Of a stretch of 64,000 bases of DNA, positions 60,036 to 64,000 are shown piece after piece. Position 1 is the first letter of the stretch. Each line of letters opens with the position of its first letter. A program made the translations under genes and the position numbers. The notes below the pieces were generated by a model. That model ran no database searches, was not told where the DNA came from, and worked only from the letters and a program-made list of their open reading frames with translations. Origin of the DNA: Streptomyces sp. NBC_00433 (GTDB taxonomy: Bacteria > Actinomycetota > Actinomycetes > Streptomycetales > Streptomycetaceae); assembly GCA_036015235.1 (NCBI GenBank), contig CP107926.1, positions 4,917,501-4,981,500 of the forward strand. The letters run 5' to 3'.

Positions 60036-60473
60036 TTAAGGGCCTGCTGTCCGGAAGAAGTGGGTCAGCAGGGCGGACGCGGGGGCCGGGAGGACGCCGG
60101 CGATGACCTCGGGGCGGTGGTTGAGGCGGCGGTCGCGGATCAGGTCCCACAGGGACCCGGCCGCGCCTGCCTTGGTGTCGGTGGCCGCGTAGACGACCCG
60201 GTCGAGGCGGGACTGGACGATGGCACCGGCGCACATCGTGCAGGGTTCGAGGGTGACCACCAGGGTGCAGCCGGTCAGCCGCCACCGGCCGGTGGCCTCG
60301 GCGGCGCGGCGGATGGCCAGGATCTCGGCGTGTCCGGTCGGGTCGCCGGTGGCCTCGCGCTCGTTGCGGGCGCGGGCCAGCACGGTCGTACCGTCCGGGG
60401 ACAGCACGACCGCGCCCACCGGGACGTCGCCGGTGAGCGGGGCCTGTTCCGCCTCCGCCAGGGCCAGCCGCAT
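60036..60473 (-). CDS. tadA: tRNA adenosine(34) deaminase
   Basis: 145 residues. Zinc-site motifs HAEILAIRRAAE (His ligand and catalytic Glu) and PCTMCAGAIV (two Cys ligands). TadA converts A34 to inosine in tRNA-Arg(ACG), the tRNA present at 18351. The ATG at 60473 may not be the full start: in-frame coding-like sequence (DPVRDPWAAA) precedes it, but without a standard start codon. It lies next to tRNA-Ser(CGA) and behind its associated protein gene. Confidence 0.93.
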   Translation of the reverse strand: MRLALAEAEQAPLTGDVPVGAVVLSPDGTTVLARARNEREATGDPTGHAEILAIRRAAEATGRWRLTGCTLVVTLEPCTMCAGAIVQSRLDRVVYAATDTKAGAAGSLWDLIRDRRLNHRPEVIAGVLPAPASALLTHFFRTAGP

Positions 60474-60565
60474 GGCGGCGGCCCACGGGTCGCGTACCGG
60501 GTCGGCCTGGTCGGCCGGATCCGCGGCATTCCCTGGCGGAGGCTCCGGTGGCGGTGGGTGTGCTG

Positions 60566-61105
60566 TCAGCGGACCGCCTCCAGTACGTCGGCACAGCCGA
60601 GCGCCTCGGCGATCTCGCCCAGCGCCTCCCCGGTGAGCGCGCCGTCGCCGCTGAGTGCCAGCAGCTCCTTGGTGCTCATGCCCAGGTCGACCAGCAGGTC
60701 GGTCTCCCCGAGCGGGCCGGTCGGCACATGGTCTTCCGAGAGGCCCGCCACGGCGTCCTCGGCATCGTCGGTTTCGCCGTCCTCGGTGCCGTCGAGGTCG
60801 ACCAGGTCGTCGAGGTCCTCCGGGTCGCGGCCCAGCACCTCGTCCGTGAGCAGGATCTCTCCGTACGAGCTGCGGGCGGCGGCTGCCGCGTCGGACACGT
60901 AGATCCTGGGATCCTCTTCACCGTCCACCCGGATGACGCCGAACCAGGCGTCCTCCTGCTCGATGAAGACCAGAACCGTTTCCTCCTCGTCGCCGGCCGC
61001 GCGGGCCAGATCGCTCAGATCGGCGAGGGTTTCCACATTGTCGAGATCGGGTTCGCTCGCGTGCCAACCGTCCTCGGTGCGCGCGAGCAGTGCGGCGAAG
61101 TACAC
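60566..61105 (-). CDS. tRNA adenosine deaminase-associated protein
   Basis: 179 residues, strongly acidic in the middle (DPEDLDDLVDLDGTEDGETD). The opening VYFAALLARTEDGWHASEPD and VLVFIEQEDAWFGVIRVD match the actinobacterial family always encoded next to tadA. The C-terminus has GMSTKELLALSGDGALTGEA. GTG at 61105 with GGGAGA 6 bases upstream. Its biochemical role is not known to me. Confidence 0.87.
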   Translation of the reverse strand: MYFAALLARTEDGWHASEPDLDNVETLADLSDLARAAGDEEETVLVFIEQEDAWFGVIRVDGEEDPRIYVSDAAAAARSSYGEILLTDEVLGRDPEDLDDLVDLDGTEDGETDDAEDAVAGLSEDHVPTGPLGETDLLVDLGMSTKELLALSGDGALTGEALGEIAEALGCADVLEAVR

Positions 61106-61358
61106 CGTGACTCTCCCACTGGTCTCAGGCCGTCCGGACCGGGAGGGGCCGCTTTCGACTTCTGTCGGCCCCACCCATCGGCATCGTGGCAGAAACCAGG
61201 CCTTTGCGAAGGGTCTTCGGCACTGCGACGTGCCAGGTCTTCGTCACTTCTGCGAGATTCGGCGATCTTGTACGGCCATTGTGGGGGTGCGGAGGTCACC
61301 CGGAGCCGGTGAAGCGGTCACGCTGCGCTCACGGGCGCACATCGGAGATCACGGACAT

Positions 61359-61523
61359 TCACCAACGGAAGGTCCGCATCCGCATCTGCTGCCGCATCCG
61401 TGCGGCGCGTGCCTTGCGGGGCTGGACCCGCTCGCGCAGCTCCTTCGCCTCGTTGAGCTCCCTGAGGAACGAGGCGCGCTTGCGTCGGCGCTCCAGATCG
61501 CGGTCGTCGTCGTGGTCCGCCAT
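61359..61523 (-). CDS. Small basic conserved protein
   Basis: 54 residues, very rich in Arg and Glu: DLERRRKRASFLRELNEAKE and RKARAARMRQQMRMRTFRW. Mostly one long helix. It lies alone between the tadA-associated gene and upp. Appears conserved in Streptomyces; possibly nucleic-acid binding. Confidence 0.7.
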   Translation of the reverse strand: MADHDDDRDLERRRKRASFLRELNEAKELRERVQPRKARAARMRQQMRMRTFRW

Positions 61524-61681
61524 CGGCGCCCACCATCCCTGGACTCGGTTCACCCGGGTGACGCACCGGGCGTACAGAGCCAGTTTCCCTCTTACGGGCG
61601 GTTTACCCCACCGGCCGCGCACGAGCCGCGGGTGAAGCGGGGCTGGCGGGGGCCCCCGGGGCGGCGGATACAGTCATCCGT

Positions 61682-62317
61682 ATGCGTCTCCACGTTGTCG
61701 ACCACCCGCTGGTCGCGCACAAGCTCACCACCCTGCGCGACGAGCGCACCGACTCCCCGACCTTCCGGCGGCTCGCCGACGAGCTGGTCACCCTGCTCGC
61801 CTACGAGGCAACCCGCGACGTCAGGACCGAGCAGGTCGACATCCGCACGCCTGTCGCGCCCACCACCGGGGTGCGGCTGTCGTATCCGCGGCCCCTGGTG
61901 GTGCCGATCCTGCGGGCCGGCCTCGGCATGCTCGACGGCATGGTCCGGCTGCTCCCCACGGCCGAGGTCGGCTTCCTCGGCATGGTCCGCGACGAGCAGA
62001 CCCTGGAGGCGACGACATACGCCACCCGGATGCCCGACGACCTGTCCGGCCGGCAGGTCTACGTGGTCGACCCGATGCTGGCCACCGGCGGCACCCTGGT
62101 CGCCGCGATCAACCTGCTCATCGACCTGGGCGCCGACGACGTCACGGCCCTGTGCCTGCTCGCCGCCCCCGAGGGTGTCGAGCTGATGGAGCGGGAGCTG
62201 GCGGGCAAGCCGGTGACCGTGGTCACCGCGGCGGTCGACGACCACCTCAATGACCGCGGCTTCATCGTCCCGGGCCTCGGCGACGCGGGCGACCGCCTCT
62301 ACGGCACGGTCGGCTAG
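61682..62317 (+). CDS. upp: Uracil phosphoribosyltransferase
   Basis: 211 residues, the normal length. The PRPP loop is [18 protein letters not shown], the substrate region [20 protein letters not shown], and the uracil-binding end [16 protein letters not shown]. It salvages uracil to UMP with PRPP. The neighbourhood (tadA, tRNA-Ser) matches the S. coelicolor upp region as I recall it. Confidence 0.96.
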   Translation: MRLHVVDHPLVAHKLTTLRDERTDSPTFRRLADELVTLLAYEATRDVRTEQVDIRTPVAPTTGVRLSYPRPLVVPILRAGLGMLDGMVRLLPTAEVGFLGMVRDEQTLEATTYATRMPDDLSGRQVYVVDPMLATGGTLVAAINLLIDLGADDVTALCLLAAPEGVELMERELAGKPVTVVTAAVDDHLNDRGFIVPGLGDAGDRLYGTVG

Positions 62318-62328
62318 GACCTCGCGGT

Positions 62329-62346
62329 GATGCCCGGGAGGGCATC
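62329..62346. terminator. Short hairpin between convergent genes
   Basis: GATGCCC (62329-62335) and GGGCATC (62340-62346), loop of 4, just behind upp and before the end of the convergent LytR_C gene. Confidence 0.6.
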
Positions 62347-62350
62347 CCCG

Positions 62351-63016
62351 TCAGTGGCGGACTGCCGCCGCTGACGGGGTCGGGGCGGCGCAGGCGGGCT
62401 TGGGCGCGGGCGGGTTGGCGGCCACGATGCGGGCCTTGGTCGCGTCCGCCGGGCTCGCCAGCGCGGTGAAGCCCGCGCCGATCATCAGATCGACACTCTT
62501 GTCCTTACGCGTCGGATCGATTTTCACCGACGATCCCGCCACCTGGGTGCCGGCCTCCCGGGCGGCGGCCTCCGCGGCGGGGCCCGCCACGATCAGCGCC
62601 GTCTGGGTGACCTTCTTGTCGTAAGGCGCCGGCGCATTGCCGAACTTGTTCACCTTGAAGCCGCGTTTGGCCAGCACGTCGGCGGTGGACTTGGCCAGGC
62701 CGCCCCTCGGTGTGGCGTTGTACACATTTATCGTCACGCCGGCGGGCTGCGGCAGCGCCATCGGCTTCAGCGCGGGCACAGGCGTCGCGGTGCAGGGGCG
62801 GCTCTGCGGGGCGGCATTCGCCTTGGTGTCGCCATCGTCACCCCTGAAGGCGTGAAAGAGCTGCAGCGCGCCCCAGCCGAACAGGCCCAGCACGACGACC
62901 GAGGCGACGAGCGCGGCCACCACACGGCCGCGCTTTCTGGGTCGCCGCATCCGCGGATACGTGTCCCCGGTGACTCGGTACTTCCCGCCCATCCCAGAGG
63001 GCGTCAGCATGCTCAT
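62351..63016 (-). CDS. LytR_C domain membrane protein
   Basis: 221 residues. A basic cytoplasmic segment (RMRRPRKRGR), one TM (VVAALVASVVVLGLFGWGAL, about 32-52), then an extracytoplasmic LytR C-terminal domain (about 90-185) with VTINVYNATPRGGLAKSTAD and IVAGPAAEAAAREAG. It lacks the LytR-CpsA-Psr catalytic domain, so it is not a ligase itself. Role in the envelope unknown. Confidence 0.9.
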   Translation of the reverse strand: MSMLTPSGMGGKYRVTGDTYPRMRRPRKRGRVVAALVASVVVLGLFGWGALQLFHAFRGDDGDTKANAAPQSRPCTATPVPALKPMALPQPAGVTINVYNATPRGGLAKSTADVLAKRGFKVNKFGNAPAPYDKKVTQTALIVAGPAAEAAAREAGTQVAGSSVKIDPTRKDKSVDLMIGAGFTALASPADATKARIVAANPPAPKPACAAPTPSAAAVRH

Positions 63017-63037
63017 GAGCGCAGCGTAAGCGGATTG

Positions 63038-63334
63038 TCAGTCCATCTCCAGGACCCGGGCGTGGAGCACTTGACGCTGCTGCAGCGCGGCGCGTACCGC
63101 CCGGTGCAGGCCGTCTTCCAGATAGAGATCACCCTGCCATTTGACGACATGTGCGAAGAGGTCGCCATAGAAGGTGGAGTCCTCGGCGAGCAGCGTCTCC
63201 AGGTCGAGCTGTCCCTTGGTGGTCACCAACTGGTCCAGCCGCACGGGTCGGGGGGCGACGTCCGCCCACTCACGCGTACTCACCCGGCCGTGGTCCGGGT
63301 ACGGCCGAGTGCTTCCGATGCGCTTGAAGATCAC
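63038..63334 (-). CDS. Small conserved protein with a DGLHR motif
   Basis: 98 residues. KWQGDLYLEDGLHRAVRAAL resembles the DGxHR phosphate-binding motif of the ParB/sulfiredoxin-like fold. The N-terminal half is RIGSTRPYPDHGRVSTREWA. It lies 21 bases behind the LytR_C stop region on the same strand, upstream of it in transcription. Conserved in Streptomyces; not assigned. Confidence 0.75.
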   Translation of the reverse strand: MIFKRIGSTRPYPDHGRVSTREWADVAPRPVRLDQLVTTKGQLDLETLLAEDSTFYGDLFAHVVKWQGDLYLEDGLHRAVRAALQQRQVLHARVLEMD

Positions 63335-63474
63335 ACGGAAAGCCTACCGGTCCGGCTTGCGCGGGCGCAGCAGTGGCGGCGCGGTACGAGGGCGGCAAAC
63401 GCCGCATATCCGGATGGGACGGGAGCATGTCATGTCGGAAGGTCGACATGACGGGGTGTTCGCCGCCCGGCGGC

Positions 63475-64000
63475 TCAGGCGCCGGCCGCGTAGAGGAGGG
63501 CCCGGGTGGCGGGGTGATCGGGAGTGGAGGGGGGCCAGACGAGGCGGAGGCGGAGGGTGGGGAGCGGGAGCGGCAGGGCGACCAGTGTGCCGGCGGCGAG
63601 GTCGGGGGTCACCGCGAAGGCCGGCAGCAGGGCCATTCCCACGCCCTGCCTGGCCCAGGCCCGCATGACGGCGACACTGCCGGCCTGGACGCGCTCGACC
63701 GCCGGCCCGAAGAGCCGGGCCGCGGCGAGCGCGAAGGAGCAGGACGACGCCGTGTTGACCAGCAGCCGCTGCCCGTCGAAGTCCGCCGGGGCCAGGCCGC
63801 GGGCCCCGGCGTGCGGATGGGCGGGGGAGCCGACCAGCACCAGCGGGACCGGGTCGAGGTCGAGGAAGTCCAGCGGGCCGGCGGCGGGCACCGGAAAGCC
63901 CAGGGTGCCCAGGGCCTCCCCGGTGTCGAGCACCAGCGCCGCGTCCAGCTCCCCGGCGACCACCGCGGAGAGCAGCGCGTCGCGCGACGGCTCGGAGCGC
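63475..64000 (-). CDS. LysR-family regulator, C-terminal part
   Basis: About 175 residues of a LysR substrate-binding domain; the DNA-binding N-terminus lies beyond the window. Features are the inter-domain crossing VPLVLVGSPAHPHAGARGLA, RVQAGSVAVMRAWARQGVGM and LLPAFAV. The frame stays open to base 64000 (SEPSRDALLSAVVAGELDAA). Confidence 0.88.
   Translation of the reverse strand, partial: RSEPSRDALLSAVVAGELDAALVLDTGEALGTLGFPVPAAGPLDFLDLDPVPLVLVGSPAHPHAGARGLAPADFDGQRLLVNTASSCSFALAAARLFGPAVERVQAGSVAVMRAWARQGVGMALLPAFAVTPDLAAGTLVALPLPLPTLRLRLVWPPSTPDHPATRALLYAAGA

Overview
The window is high-GC DNA from a Streptomyces-like actinomycete (Streptomycetaceae). The evidence is the strong third-position G/C bias in the long reading frames, the GTG starts with GGAGG-type ribosome sites, a tandem pair of SigF/SigB-type sigma factors, a subtilisin-inhibitor (SSI) type protein, and the linkage tRNA-Ser, tadA, upp, which matches my memory of the Streptomyces coelicolor chromosome around sigF/sigN.

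Region by region. 1-7.1 kb: the end of a SpoIIE-type phosphatase, a GNAT/membrane protein, a four-gene ABC exporter and two-component operon, and a divergent Rrf2 regulator/NmrA pair with a clear operator. 7.1-18.1 kb: a small secreted protein, a DUF1906 glycosidase-like secreted protein, an ECF sigma factor, an acyl-CoA ligase, a MocR regulator divergent from an AhpD-like protein, a very large PAS/receiver protein and an SSI-family inhibitor. 18.1-18.4 kb: tRNA-Ser(GCT) and tRNA-Arg(ACG).

18.4-34.4 kb is accessory DNA inserted in the 3' end of tRNA-Arg(ACG). A 43-base piece of the tRNA recurs at 30.8 kb, and a 41-base piece recurs at 34.4 kb, so two elements lie in tandem. The first (about 12.4 kb) is a complete actinomycete integrative and conjugative element: int, xis, repSA, spd genes, traB-type FtsK transfer ATPase, a KorSA-type GntR repressor with several copies of its likely operator, a Nudix hydrolase and a small regulatory operon. 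It carries a visibly lower-GC RloA/RloB-type pair, probably phage defence. The second (about 3.6 kb) is a remnant: a broken integrase, a GntR tail, a fused anti-sigma-type ATPase/XRE protein and an XRE-TPR regulator.

34.4-47 kb: four small secreted proteins, each with a widely spaced cysteine pair in the mature part, two alpha/beta hydrolases, an epoxide hydrolase, a GGCT-like protein, PhzF, GNAT, an aminoglycoside phosphotransferase-like protein, a GlxA-type AraC regulator, an epimerase and a HAD hydrolase. 47-53 kb: a response regulator, histidine kinase, GT2-GtrA and ArnT-like transferase run, probably envelope glycosylation. 53-64 kb: a PPOX-type oxidoreductase, a DHA2 exporter with a strong operator but no adjacent regulator, two sigma factors, a Dabb protein, a dehalogenase-like hydrolase, tRNA-Ser(CGA), tadA and its associated protein, upp, a LytR_C protein, a small DGLHR protein and the end of a LysR regulator.
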